From positions 1-9,434 of the forward strand of contig CABKMX010000023.1 of the NCBI GenBank assembly GCA_902373595.1: DNA of 9,434 nt. The letters run 5' to 3'. Of this stretch, positions 1 through 5,838 are shown one piece after another. Made by a program: the position numbers and the translations under genes. This stretch comes from an uncultured Christensenellaceae bacterium (lineage in GTDB: Bacteria; Bacillota; Clostridia; Christensenellales; UBA3700). How positions within the stretch are numbered: position 1 is the first letter of the stretch; each line of letters begins with the position of its first letter. The notes under the pieces were generated by a model. The model saw nothing but the letters and a program-made list of their open reading frames with translations, searched no databases and had not been told where the DNA came from.

Positions 1-494
1 TCGCCGAGCTCCGCGACAAGCGCCGAATCGGGAAAGATGTCGTCGGCAACGTCGTCCTCGGACGCCATCGCCGCCTTTTCGCCAACGGAAATGTCCGCCA
101 ATATATTCTCGACCGTCGAGACGCTCTGCCGATCCTCCGCCCGCTTGCGGCGGCTGAGCGAAAGATAGTAACTCGCCGCCTCGTACTTTTTGAGATCGAA
201 ACAATTGGAGACAACCCCTCTCAACGCCGGCGCGATATATGCGTCCTTGATTTTGCCGCCGTTGACGAGATACGACCTGATTGCCTTGAAATATGCCAAA
301 TCGGACAACGTCGCGTTGCGCATCATCGAAAAGGCTTTGCCGCGCAGCATCTCCGCGTCCGAGCCTGTACAGCCGCAGTCGTTGAGATAGATGAGACAGT
401 TCTCCGCATCGCCGCGATCGAGCATGGAATGGGCGAGCGCGAGCTGTTCCAAAACGGAAGTCGCCTTGCCCGAAATGTTGATTATCTTTGCCAT
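1..494 (-). CDS. Partial TPR-like helical protein downstream of hslO
   Basis: Translating the minus strand from the ATG at 494 gives 164 open codons that run off the left edge with no stop, so the C-terminus is missing. The product begins MAKIINISGKATSVLEQLAL. It is almost wholly predicted helix, with repeated small/large spacing (LAHSMLDRGDAENCLIYL at about 19-36, then AEMLRGKAFSMMRN and SYLVNGGKIKDAY) that resembles tetratricopeptide helix pairs. The region from about 140 turns acidic (SEDDVADDIF). No signal peptide or membrane segment is visible, so it is probably cytoplasmic. The start is supported by AAAAAGGA six bases upstream, lying inside the last codons of hslO, whose stop is one base away. 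Translational coupling to hslO is therefore likely. A TPR-type fold suggests a protein-interaction or scaffold role, but that is inference from the pattern and I do not recognise a specific family. A Cys pair (C40, C42 in NDCGCTG) is present. Confidence 0.75.
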   Translation of the reverse strand, partial: MAKIINISGKATSVLEQLALAHSMLDRGDAENCLIYLNDCGCTGSDAEMLRGKAFSMMRNATLSDLAYFKAIRSYLVNGGKIKDAYIAPALRGVVSNCFDLKKYEAASYYLSLSRRKRAEDRQSVSTVENILADISVGEKAAMASEDDVADDIFPDSALVAELG

Positions 495-495
495 A

Positions 496-1362
496 TCAAT
501 CCTTTTTGAAGATGTCGCTCACGTCGGCTTCGTCAAAGACGTATCTCTTGCCGCAAAAGTCGCAGCCGACCTCGATCCTGCCCGCTTCGGCAACGATTTT
601 TTCCGCCTCAGCCCTGCCGAGGAGTTTGATCGCCGCGGCGGTGCGTTCGCGCGAGCAGTCGCACTCATATGCGGGGTATACCGGCGCGAGATCGCTCTTT
701 TCGAAGTGTCCGAAACGGTCGTCTATCAGCTCTTGAGGGGTAAACTTCGCGACTCTCTCGTCCATGTCGGTGAAGTCGCGGACGATGTCCTCGAGCATGA
801 CCAAAATCTCGTCCGTGCAGCCGGGCATCGGCTGGACGATCACACCGCCCGCAGCGACTATCTCCCCTTTTTCGTCAAACTTGACGCCCGTCGCGACCGC
901 GGACGGGAGCTGCTCGGACTGTGTGAAATAGTAGGCGAAATCCGCGTCTATGCTGCCGTTGACGAGGCGGCTGTAGCCGTTGTACGGCTCCTTGAGCCCG
1001 AAGTCCTTGATCACCGCAAGCGTGCCCTCGCGCCCGACGACGTCGCTCACCTTGGCGTCCGGTCTGTCGGCAAGACAGTCGGGGTGCTCCATATACCCTC
1101 TGACTTTGGCGCCCTCTTTGCCGGCAAAGACCATCTTGCCGCCGGCGCCGTTGCCGTACAGAATGACGGTGAGCTTGTTGCCGAGATCCTTGAACCCGGC
1201 GCTCATGAACGCCGCAATCGTCAGCGCCTTCGAAAACGCCCTTGCCGCCGCGACCGAAAAGCCGTGGATCTCACGCGCCCTCTTAGCCGTCTCGGTAATG
1301 TCGAGCGCGCTGACGATCGCCTTGCCGCCGAACAATATCGACCTGTTGAGGATGTCCATCAT
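496..1362 (-). CDS. hslO: Hsp33 family redox-regulated molecular chaperone
   Basis: The 288-residue product matches Hsp33 over its full length (family usually about 290). Hsp33 is a cytoplasmic holdase. It is inactive when reduced, with zinc bound by four cysteines; oxidation plus unfolding releases zinc and exposes binding surfaces for unfolding proteins. All four zinc cysteines are present as C234-D-C236 and C267-D-F-C270. The 31-residue step between the pairs agrees with the E. coli protein. The signature YYFTQSEQLPSAVATGV lies at about 144-160 and the N-terminal segment has the usual RSILFGGKA/ITET pattern. The gene starts ATGATG, and either Met is possible. Its first ATG overlaps the TGA of the membrane-protein gene upstream by 4 bp, and the TPR-like gene follows after one base, so the three are almost certainly one transcript. 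No separate promoter is visible. Family assignment is very secure. Its role with these particular neighbours is unknown. Confidence 0.96.
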   Translation of the reverse strand: MMDILNRSILFGGKAIVSALDITETAKRAREIHGFSVAAARAFSKALTIAAFMSAGFKDLGNKLTVILYGNGAGGKMVFAGKEGAKVRGYMEHPDCLADRPDAKVSDVVGREGTLAVIKDFGLKEPYNGYSRLVNGSIDADFAYYFTQSEQLPSAVATGVKFDEKGEIVAAGGVIVQPMPGCTDEILVMLEDIVRDFTDMDERVAKFTPQELIDDRFGHFEKSDLAPVYPAYECDCSRERTAAAIKLLGRAEAEKIVAEAGRIEVGCDFCGKRYVFDEADVSDIFKKD

Positions 1363-2471
1363 CTGCGCCTGTACTGCGGACGTTTGCCGCCCTTTTTGCC
1401 GCCGCCCTGCTTGGGTTTTTGCTGCGGTTGAGGCTGAGACGGAGCTTTTGTTTGCTCGTCCGCGCCGTCCTCGTTTTGCACCTCGGGAGCCGCATCAATG
1501 TTGACGGAACGGGCGTCCGCCTTGCCCTGCTTGCGCTTTTTGCCGCCCTTCTTGGACGTCTCCGCCTGCTTTTGTTCATACTCGTAAAGGGTGTTGAGCG
1601 ACATATCGCCGATCCACATGCCCATGGAGATGTTGCACGCCATCAAGAAAGAGCCGCCGTAGAAGAGCATCATCACATAGATGATATAGTTGAGCACGTC
1701 GACCGCGAGCAGCGTGAACGGCGCCGCAATCAATATCGTCACCAAGATGACGTTGAACGCAAAGATCAAAAAGCAGAGAATCGCATTTTTGACGCTCACG
1801 CCGTACGAGAAATCGAAAATCACCGACATCGGTAGCCAAACCCCTACGAACAGTGCGGTCAAGAGCGCAATCAAGAGCGCGGAGATGCACCAAATCCAAA
1901 TGCCTGCGCCCGCCGAACCCGTCGTCGAAGTGAGACGAATAAGCTCAATCGTCGACCATGCGGCATTTGTGCCGACAAGCCCGATGAACGTAAACGCGGA
2001 AAGGAACTTCCACCAATGTAGCTTTATGCCGCGGAAGTAGTGCTTGGGCTTGACCTCGCCGCCCCACATCCAATTGCGGATGCAGTGGTAGGCGCCGGCG
2101 CAGCCGATCGAGAGAATCATCATGCACGGTGTAAAGAAATAGAGGAAAAAGTCCTGTCTTATGCCGTAAATCATATTGATGCCGGCGACGGTGTCGTCGG
2201 TCAAACCGTAACCTATGCCGATGAAACCGGAAAAGTTGAAGCCCGCCTCCGCAATCTGCGACGACTCGTACATGCCCATCAATACGATGAACATAACTAC
2301 GAGCGGCGCGGCGAAGAGCGCGGTGACGAGGTTGACCGCGAGCATGCCGAGCTTGTGCTCGCTCATTGTCGAGATGACTTTGCGGAAGCGGCCTCTCTCG
2401 GTATAGTCTCTTACGGGACCGAGATCTTTGTCGACGGTCAATTTGCTTGCGAGTTGTGTAATTTTGGACAT
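1359..2471 (-). CDS. Six-helix membrane protein with basic low-complexity tail (distantly YesL/DUF624-like)
   Basis: The 370-residue product has about six hydrophobic segments (roughly 41-66, 108-129, 152-172, 190-216, 228-252 and 255-278). A cytosolic-looking N-terminus precedes them. After residue 300 there is a long tail rich in Lys, Arg, Gln, Pro and Gly (KKGGKKRKQGK at 308-318; GGGKKGGKRPQYRRR at the end). The segment around 121-165 (IGCAGAYHCIRNWMWGGEV, then HYFRGIKLHWWKF) recalls the small-residue helix, basic loop and aromatic-basic motif of YesL/DUF624 membrane proteins. That likeness is weak and is my inference. The open frame extends to an ATG at 2510, but GGAGA sits directly before the ATGATG at 2474/2471. 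I choose 2471 because it gives a normal six-base spacing; 2474 is equally usable. The gene heads an operon with hslO, overlapping it by ATGA. The positively charged tail could bind nucleic acid, ribosomes or acidic lipids, but nothing in the sequence decides this. Confidence 0.85.
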   Translation of the reverse strand: MSKITQLASKLTVDKDLGPVRDYTERGRFRKVISTMSEHKLGMLAVNLVTALFAAPLVVMFIVLMGMYESSQIAEAGFNFSGFIGIGYGLTDDTVAGINMIYGIRQDFFLYFFTPCMMILSIGCAGAYHCIRNWMWGGEVKPKHYFRGIKLHWWKFLSAFTFIGLVGTNAAWSTIELIRLTSTTGSAGAGIWIWCISALLIALLTALFVGVWLPMSVIFDFSYGVSVKNAILCFLIFAFNVILVTILIAAPFTLLAVDVLNYIIYVMMLFYGGSFLMACNISMGMWIGDMSLNTLYEYEQKQAETSKKGGKKRKQGKADARSVNIDAAPEVQNEDGADEQTKAPSQPQPQQKPKQGGGKKGGKRPQYRRR

Positions 2472-2487
2472 CATTGTCTCCATAAAT

Positions 2488-2501
2488 GCCGCACGCGCGG
2501 C
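2488..2501 (-). other. Leader hairpin ahead of the membrane-protein gene
   Basis: In the 5' leader of the minus-strand operon a perfect 5-bp stem (GCCGC-GCGT-GCGGC) ends just upstream of the GGAGA ribosome binding site. It has no U-tract, so it is not an intrinsic terminator. It may shape translation or mRNA stability, or may be chance in GC-rich DNA. Confidence 0.35.
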
Positions 2502-2514
2502 GTTTTGCACTAAT

Positions 2515-2543
2515 ATATTACACTATCGGCGGCAAAAGCGCAA
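2515..2543 (-). promoter_or_regulatory. Sigma-A-type promoter for the membrane protein-hslO-TPR operon
   Basis: Read on the minus strand, TTGCGC (2543-2538), a 17-base spacer and TAATAT (2520-2515) form a reasonable vegetative promoter. Transcription would begin near 2508, giving a leader of about 35 bases before the ATG. An inverted repeat, GCGCA-N6-TGCGC (2538-2553), overlaps the -35 box and could be an operator. The spacing and -10 are good and the -35 is weak, so the assignment is likely but unproven. Confidence 0.55.
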
Positions 2544-2554
2544 ACATATGCGCG

Positions 2555-2644
2555 ACTTATGACGGCTTTTTTTCGCGCCGCCTCGGTCAAAGCCCGTTTT
2601 CGGACAAATTTCGCGCACAAAACGCGATTTTTGAATGCAAACGC
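2555..2644. other. Divergent intergenic stretch without recognised features
   Basis: This is the middle of the 456-bp gap between the minus-strand operon and asd. It holds a run of seven T (2567-2573) with no hairpin adjacent to it on the plus strand and a few short GC-rich words. I see no gene. It is probably upstream promoter DNA for both directions. Confidence 0.4.
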
Positions 2645-2673
2645 TTTACAATTCCTCCGCCGTGTGCTATCAT
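2645..2673 (+). promoter_or_regulatory. Promoter of the asd-dapA-dapB operon (extended -10)
   Basis: TTTACA (2645-2650) and TATCAT (2668-2673) are separated by exactly 17 bases. TG one base before the -10 (2665-2666) gives an extended -10 element. The expected start is at about 2680, immediately before the first strand of the riboswitch P1 stem. That placement, with the aptamer beginning at the start of the transcript, strongly supports the call. Confidence 0.8.
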
Positions 2674-2680
2674 ACTCGTG

Positions 2681-2842
2681 CAATAGAGGCGCGGTCCTCA
2701 TCAGTAAGCGGAGTCACGTTTCAAAGAACGCCGCCCAAAGGGAGTACCGCCGAAGTCGCGCTCGTCGCTTTGAAGACGCCGCGGCTGGGCACGGGATCAA
2801 CAATCCCGCGACTGTCATCGATCGCGATGGAGGGCTATTTGC
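2681..2842 (+). promoter_or_regulatory. Lysine riboswitch (L-box aptamer)
   Basis: The leader carries the conserved lysine-aptamer words in order. AATAGAGGCGC opens P1 and the first junction. CCTCATCAGTAAGCGGAG forms the loop-E-like part of P2. AAAGGGAGTACCGCCGAAG at 2737-2755 is the highly conserved junction into P3. GCTGGGC closes P3. A P4 hairpin, CGGGAT-CAACA-ATCCCG, lies at 2792-2808. ACTGTCAT leads into the P5 hairpin, CATCG-ATCG-CGATG (2816-2829). GGAGGGCTATT returns to pair with AATAG and close P1 (2682-2686 with 2835-2839, plus an outer GC/GC). The aptamer binds L-lysine directly in the nascent mRNA. It sits between the asd promoter and an intrinsic terminator, so lysine should favour termination and lower expression of the DAP genes. 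The assignment is from memory of the L-box consensus, and the match covers the whole element. Confidence 0.93.
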
Positions 2843-2862
2843 GGAACAAAGATACTTTTCCG
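2842..2862 (+). promoter_or_regulatory. Candidate antiterminator hairpin of the lysine switch
   Basis: CGGAA (2842-2846) can pair with TTCCG (2858-2862), and AAG (2849-2851) with CTT (2855-2857) across a three-base loop and a two-base bulge. This hairpin uses 2860-2862, the first bases of the terminator's left arm, and touches the outer P1 pair at 2841-2842, so it is mutually exclusive with the terminator. The pairing is visible; its role as the ligand-free state is inferred, and the overlap with P1 is small. Confidence 0.45.
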
Positions 2863-2893
2863 TTTTCGCCCGTCGCGAAGACGGATTTTTTTT
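2860..2893 (+). terminator. Riboswitch-controlled intrinsic terminator upstream of asd
   Basis: A 10-bp stem, CCGTTTTCGC (2860-2869) with GCGAAGACGG (2875-2884), contains one U-G wobble, has a five-base loop and is followed by A and eight T (2886-2893). It ends 34 bases before the asd start codon, the expected place for the expression platform of a terminating lysine riboswitch. Confidence 0.9.
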
Positions 2894-2903
2894 GACAAAA
2901 CCA

Positions 2904-2922
2904 GGGGCGTGTCCCCAAGGAG
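2904..2922 (+). promoter_or_regulatory. Leader hairpin and ribosome binding site of asd
   Basis: A GGGG-CGTGT-CCCC hairpin (2904-2916) ends exactly where AAGGAG (2917-2922) begins; the ATG follows five bases later at 2928. This strong site fixes the asd start. The open frame continues upstream to 2559, but that stretch is the riboswitch and terminator and is not coding. Confidence 0.6.
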
Positions 2923-2927
2923 AGTTT

Positions 2928-3947
2928 ATGAAAAAATATAACATCGCCGTAGTCGGCGCGACCGGTATGGTCGGCAACAAATTCCTCGAAGTCCTCGAAG
3001 AAAAGCAGCTTCCCGTCGAGAACTACTACCTCTACGCCTCCGCAAAGAGCGCAGGCAAAAAGGTCAAGTTCATGGGCAAGGAATATACCGTCATCGAATT
3101 GACCGAAGACAACGTCAAGGACAAGAAGATCGACATCGCCCTCTTCTCCGCCGGCGGCTCCACTTCCGCCAAATTCGCACCCGTCTTTGCCGAGCACGGC
3201 GCGGTCGTCATCGACAATTCCAGCCAGTGGCGTATGCACGACGACGTCCCCCTCGTCGTCCCCGAGGTCAATCCCCAAGACATAGATTGGCACCACGGCA
3301 TCATCGCCAACCCCAACTGCTCGACCATTCAGGCGATGGTCGCGCTCAAGCCGCTCTATGACAAATACGGCATCAAGCGCATCGTCTACTCCACCTACCA
3401 GGCGGTCAGCGGCGCAGGCGTCGCGGGCTACAACGACCTCAACGAGGGCATCAAGGCGTTCGCGGGCGGCGGCACCTACAAGACGACCAAGTTCCCCTAC
3501 CAGATCGTCAACAACTGCCTGCCCCACATCGACGTCTTCCTCCCCAACGGCTACACCAAAGAGGAAGAGAAGATGATCAAAGAGACCAAGAAGATCCTCG
3601 GCGACCAGTCCATCAAGGTCACCGCGACCACGGTCAGAGTGCCGGTGCTCAATTCGCACAGCGAGTCCATCAACGTCGAATTCAACAAGCCCTGCACCCT
3701 CGAGGGCGTCAAAGAGGCGCTCGCCGCTCAACCGGGAGTGGTGATTGTCGACGACGTCGCCAACAACAAGTATCCGATGCCCATCGACGCGACCGGTCAC
3801 GACGAAGTCTATGTCGGCCGCATCCGCATCGACGACACCGTCGACAGCGGCGTCAACCTTTGGGTCGTCGCCGACAACATCCGCAAGGGCGCTGCGTCCA
3901 ATGCGGTACAGATCGCTCAATACATGATTGATCACAACAAAATCTGA
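2928..3947 (+). CDS. asd: Aspartate-semialdehyde dehydrogenase
   Basis: This cytoplasmic enzyme makes L-aspartate 4-semialdehyde from L-aspartyl 4-phosphate with NADPH. The product is the branch point to lysine/DAP and to threonine, methionine and isoleucine. The 339-residue product has the usual family length. The NADP-binding GATGMVG is at 10-16. The catalytic cysteine is C131 in NPNCST, the active-site histidine H244 is in VPVLNSHSES, and the substrate-binding HDEVYVGRIR is at 291-300. The start is fixed by AAGGAG five bases upstream. It is the first gene after the lysine riboswitch and terminator, and dapA follows after 10 bp, so lysine supply should set its expression. Because this Asd is under lysine control, either the cell has another source of semialdehyde for threonine and methionine or terminator read-through is sufficient; the window cannot tell. 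Identity is secure. Confidence 0.97.
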   Translation: MKKYNIAVVGATGMVGNKFLEVLEEKQLPVENYYLYASAKSAGKKVKFMGKEYTVIELTEDNVKDKKIDIALFSAGGSTSAKFAPVFAEHGAVVIDNSSQWRMHDDVPLVVPEVNPQDIDWHHGIIANPNCSTIQAMVALKPLYDKYGIKRIVYSTYQAVSGAGVAGYNDLNEGIKAFAGGGTYKTTKFPYQIVNNCLPHIDVFLPNGYTKEEEKMIKETKKILGDQSIKVTATTVRVPVLNSHSESINVEFNKPCTLEGVKEALAAQPGVVIVDDVANNKYPMPIDATGHDEVYVGRIRIDDTVDSGVNLWVVADNIRKGAASNAVQIAQYMIDHNKI

Positions 3948-3957
3948 GGAGTTACCT

Positions 3958-4845
3958 ATGTTGTTCAAAGGCTTGGGCACCGCGCTGATTACCCCGTTCG
4001 AAGAGGACGGAAGCGTCGACTTCGCGTCGCTCGAAAAACTTGTCGACAACCAGCTCAAAGGCGGCGTGGACGCTCTGATCGTCTGCGGCACCACCGGCGA
4101 ACCGCCGACACTGTCCGACACCGAAAAATCGCAGGTCATCCGCTTTGTCGTAAAGCAGGTGAACGGCCGAATCCCCGTCATAGCCGGCACGGGCAGCAAT
4201 TGCACCGCCACCGCCGCCGAGAACTCGCGCCGCGCCGAAGATATGGGCGCGGACGGCGTCCTCGTCGTCACCCCCTACTACAATAAGTGCACGCAGGGCG
4301 GTCTTGTCGAACACTATCGCGCGGTCGCTTCCGCGACCTCCCTTCCCGTCATTGCCTACAATGTTCCCGGCAGGACGGGCGTCAACCTGCTGCCTGCGAC
4401 GGCGGCAAAACTGACCGAGGTCAAGGGCGTCGTCGGCATCAAGGAAGCCAGCGGCAACGTCACCCAAATCATCGAAACTTCCAAGGCAATCGAGGGCAGC
4501 GACATCACGCTGTACTCGGGCGACGACGCGGCGGCTCTGCCCATCTTCGCGGTCGGCGGCAAGGGACTGATCTCGGTCGCTTCCAACGCCGTTCCTGCGG
4601 CAATCAAAGAGCTGACCGACGCATGCCTCGCCGAAGATTACGCTGCCGCTCGCGGACTTCAATTCCGTTTCCAAAAGCTGTTCGAATTGATGTTCTGCGA
4701 GGTCAACCCCATCCCCGTCAAGGCGGCGTGCGCGATGCTCGGGCTCTGCAAGCCGTGCATGCGCCTTCCCCTCACCCCGGCGACGCCGGCAAGCACTGCG
4801 CTCATCCGCGAAGAGATGAAGGCGCTGGGCTTCATCAAGGAGTGA
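3958..4845 (+). CDS. dapA: 4-hydroxy-tetrahydrodipicolinate synthase
   Basis: DapA condenses pyruvate with aspartate semialdehyde to 4-hydroxy-tetrahydrodipicolinate, the committed step of the DAP/lysine branch. It is a soluble TIM-barrel enzyme, usually a tetramer. The 295-residue product has the family layout: GTALITPF at 7-14, CGTTGEPPTLS at 43-53 with the pocket Thr pair, VVTPYYNKC at 103-111, AYNVPGRTGV at 133-142 with the catalytic Tyr134 and Arg139, and GIKEASGN at 160-167 with the Schiff-base Lys162. TTGEPPTLS in place of the commoner TTGESPTLS is a minor variation. The frame could be extended to 3928, but AGGAG (3947-3951) six bases before the ATG at 3958 and the exact N-terminal match to the family favour the shorter form. 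It is the second gene of the operon; its stop is one base from dapB, whose ribosome site lies inside its last codons. Confidence 0.97.
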   Translation: MLFKGLGTALITPFEEDGSVDFASLEKLVDNQLKGGVDALIVCGTTGEPPTLSDTEKSQVIRFVVKQVNGRIPVIAGTGSNCTATAAENSRRAEDMGADGVLVVTPYYNKCTQGGLVEHYRAVASATSLPVIAYNVPGRTGVNLLPATAAKLTEVKGVVGIKEASGNVTQIIETSKAIEGSDITLYSGDDAAALPIFAVGGKGLISVASNAVPAAIKELTDACLAEDYAAARGLQFRFQKLFELMFCEVNPIPVKAACAMLGLCKPCMRLPLTPATPASTALIREEMKALGFIKE

Positions 4846-4846
4846 T

Positions 4847-5611
4847 ATGACAGACATCATCATCTGCGGAATAGGCGGCAAGATGGGCGCCAACATCTTG
4901 AAGGCGCTCGAGGACTATGACGACGTCAGGTGCGTGGGCGGCATTGACGCCTATGCCGACGCGAGCAAATTTTCCGTGCCCGTGTTCAAAAAGCCGTCCG
5001 ATATCGACATCGAAGCCGACGTCATCGTCGACTTTTCGCGTCCCGAAGCGCTGCAAGGTCTGCTCGACTTCGCGGTCTCTCGCAAGGTCGCTCTGCTGCT
5101 CGCGACGACCGGCTATTCGCCCGAGCAGCTCGAGGCGGTCAAAGAGGCGTCAAAGCGCACCGCGATCTTCCGCTCCGCCAATATGTCGCTCGGCATCAAT
5201 TTGCTGATCGGGCTTGCAAGGCGCGCGGCGGCGTTCCTCGGCGACAAGTTCGACGTCGAGATCGTCGAGACCCACCACAACAAAAAGGTCGACTCCCCGT
5301 CCGGCACCGCGCTGGCGATCGCCGACGGCATCCTCGCCGAAAAACCGGGATATTACGAGACCTTCGGCAGGCACGGCAACGCGACCAAACGCGACGCCAA
5401 AGAGATCGGCATCCACGCAGTCCGCGGCGGCACCGTCGTCGGCAAGCACGAGGTCAACTTCTTCGGCGACGACGAGGTGATCACCCTCACCCACGAGGCG
5501 CACAGCAAGGCGGTCTTCGCCCACGGCGCGATCAAGGGCGCGGCGTTCCTCAAAGGCAAGGCGCCGGGCATGTATGACATGAACGACCTGATCGCCGCAA
5601 TGATCGACTGA
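4847..5611 (+). CDS. dapB: 4-hydroxy-tetrahydrodipicolinate reductase
   Basis: DapB reduces the DapA product with NAD(P)H to tetrahydrodipicolinate, which feeds meso-DAP for peptidoglycan and lysine. The 254-residue product is of normal length. The Rossmann motif GIGGKMG is at 8-14, with Lys where many homologues have Arg. ATTGY at 86-90 is the nicotinamide-contacting loop. ETHHNKKVDSPSGTA at 141-155 carries the catalytic His and Lys and the substrate-binding SGT; the family usually has DAPSGTA, so Ser150 is a mild change. HAVRGGTVVGKHEV (190-203) is also typical. It starts one base after dapA's stop with AAGGAG directly upstream, so it is translationally coupled, and a strong terminator ends the operon after it. 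The later enzymes (DapH, DapL or Ddh, then DapF and LysA) must be elsewhere. Confidence 0.97.
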   Translation: MTDIIICGIGGKMGANILKALEDYDDVRCVGGIDAYADASKFSVPVFKKPSDIDIEADVIVDFSRPEALQGLLDFAVSRKVALLLATTGYSPEQLEAVKEASKRTAIFRSANMSLGINLLIGLARRAAAFLGDKFDVEIVETHHNKKVDSPSGTALAIADGILAEKPGYYETFGRHGNATKRDAKEIGIHAVRGGTVVGKHEVNFFGDDEVITLTHEAHSKAVFAHGAIKGAAFLKGKAPGMYDMNDLIAAMID

Positions 5612-5624
5612 AAACTACTCTTTC

Positions 5625-5653
5625 CCCTCCGCGCTTTGCGGAGGGATTTTTTT
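5625..5653 (+). terminator. Intrinsic terminator of the asd-dapA-dapB operon
   Basis: An 8-bp perfect stem, CCCTCCGC (5625-5632) with GCGGAGGG (5638-5645), has a five-base loop and is followed by A and seven T (5647-5653). It begins 14 bases after the dapB stop and separates the lysine operon from the transporter gene. Confidence 0.93.
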
Positions 5654-5720
5654 GCGCTTTTTGAATTTTATTTCCGCCGCGATCCTGTAACAATTCGATA
5701 TGATTTTGAATATTTATCGG

Positions 5721-5766
5721 CATTGCAATGTTATATTGACATTGACATCATGACATTGCAATGTTA
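5721..5766. repeat. Two copies of a palindromic 13-mer with TGACAT repeats between them
   Basis: CATTGCAATGTTA occurs at 5721-5733 and again, identically, at 5754-5766, with starts 33 bp apart (about three helical turns). The CATTGCAATG core is a perfect 10-bp palindrome. Between and overlapping them, TGACAT occurs three times (5737, 5743 and 5751), creating two TTGACA words that could serve as a -35 box. This AT-rich stretch upstream of the transporter gene looks like paired operators for a dimeric regulator. No regulator gene is in view and I cannot name the family. Confidence 0.6.
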
Positions 5767-5781
5767 CTTTTTCTCAACCTC

Positions 5782-5810
5782 TTGCGCATATGCGCGCAAT
5801 GGTGTATGAT
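5782..5810 (+). promoter_or_regulatory. Promoter of the transporter gene with overlapping palindrome
   Basis: TTGCGC (5782-5787), a 17-base spacer and TATGAT (5805-5810) form a promoter whose transcript would start near 5817. The -35 and early spacer lie in an inverted repeat, TTGCGC-N6-GCGCAA (5782-5799), which includes the perfect palindrome GCGCATATGCGC (5784-5795). A protein bound there would block polymerase. The -10 is good; the -35 is weak, as expected of a regulated promoter. Confidence 0.6.
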
Positions 5811-5838
5811 ATAGACAGGGAATTTTAAGGAGGAATTT

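Noticed and set aside
391..1431. A 346-codon plus-strand open frame opposite hslO.
   Set aside because: The minus strand encodes Hsp33 with all four zinc cysteines; the plus frame shows only mirror composition.
2567..2573. Run of seven T as the tail of a plus-strand terminator.
   Set aside because: No GC-rich hairpin lies directly before it and no plus-strand gene ends there.
2559..2927. An N-terminal extension of asd through the leader.
   Set aside because: This region holds the promoter, lysine aptamer and terminator. The AAGGAG site and family alignment place the start at 2928.
2835..4271. A 478-codon minus-strand open frame opposite asd and the start of dapA.
   Set aside because: It crosses two secure genes and the riboswitch terminator and has low-complexity antisense composition.
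3952..4896. A 314-codon minus-strand open frame opposite dapA.
   Set aside because: Antisense shadow of a secure DapA gene, with no supporting signals.
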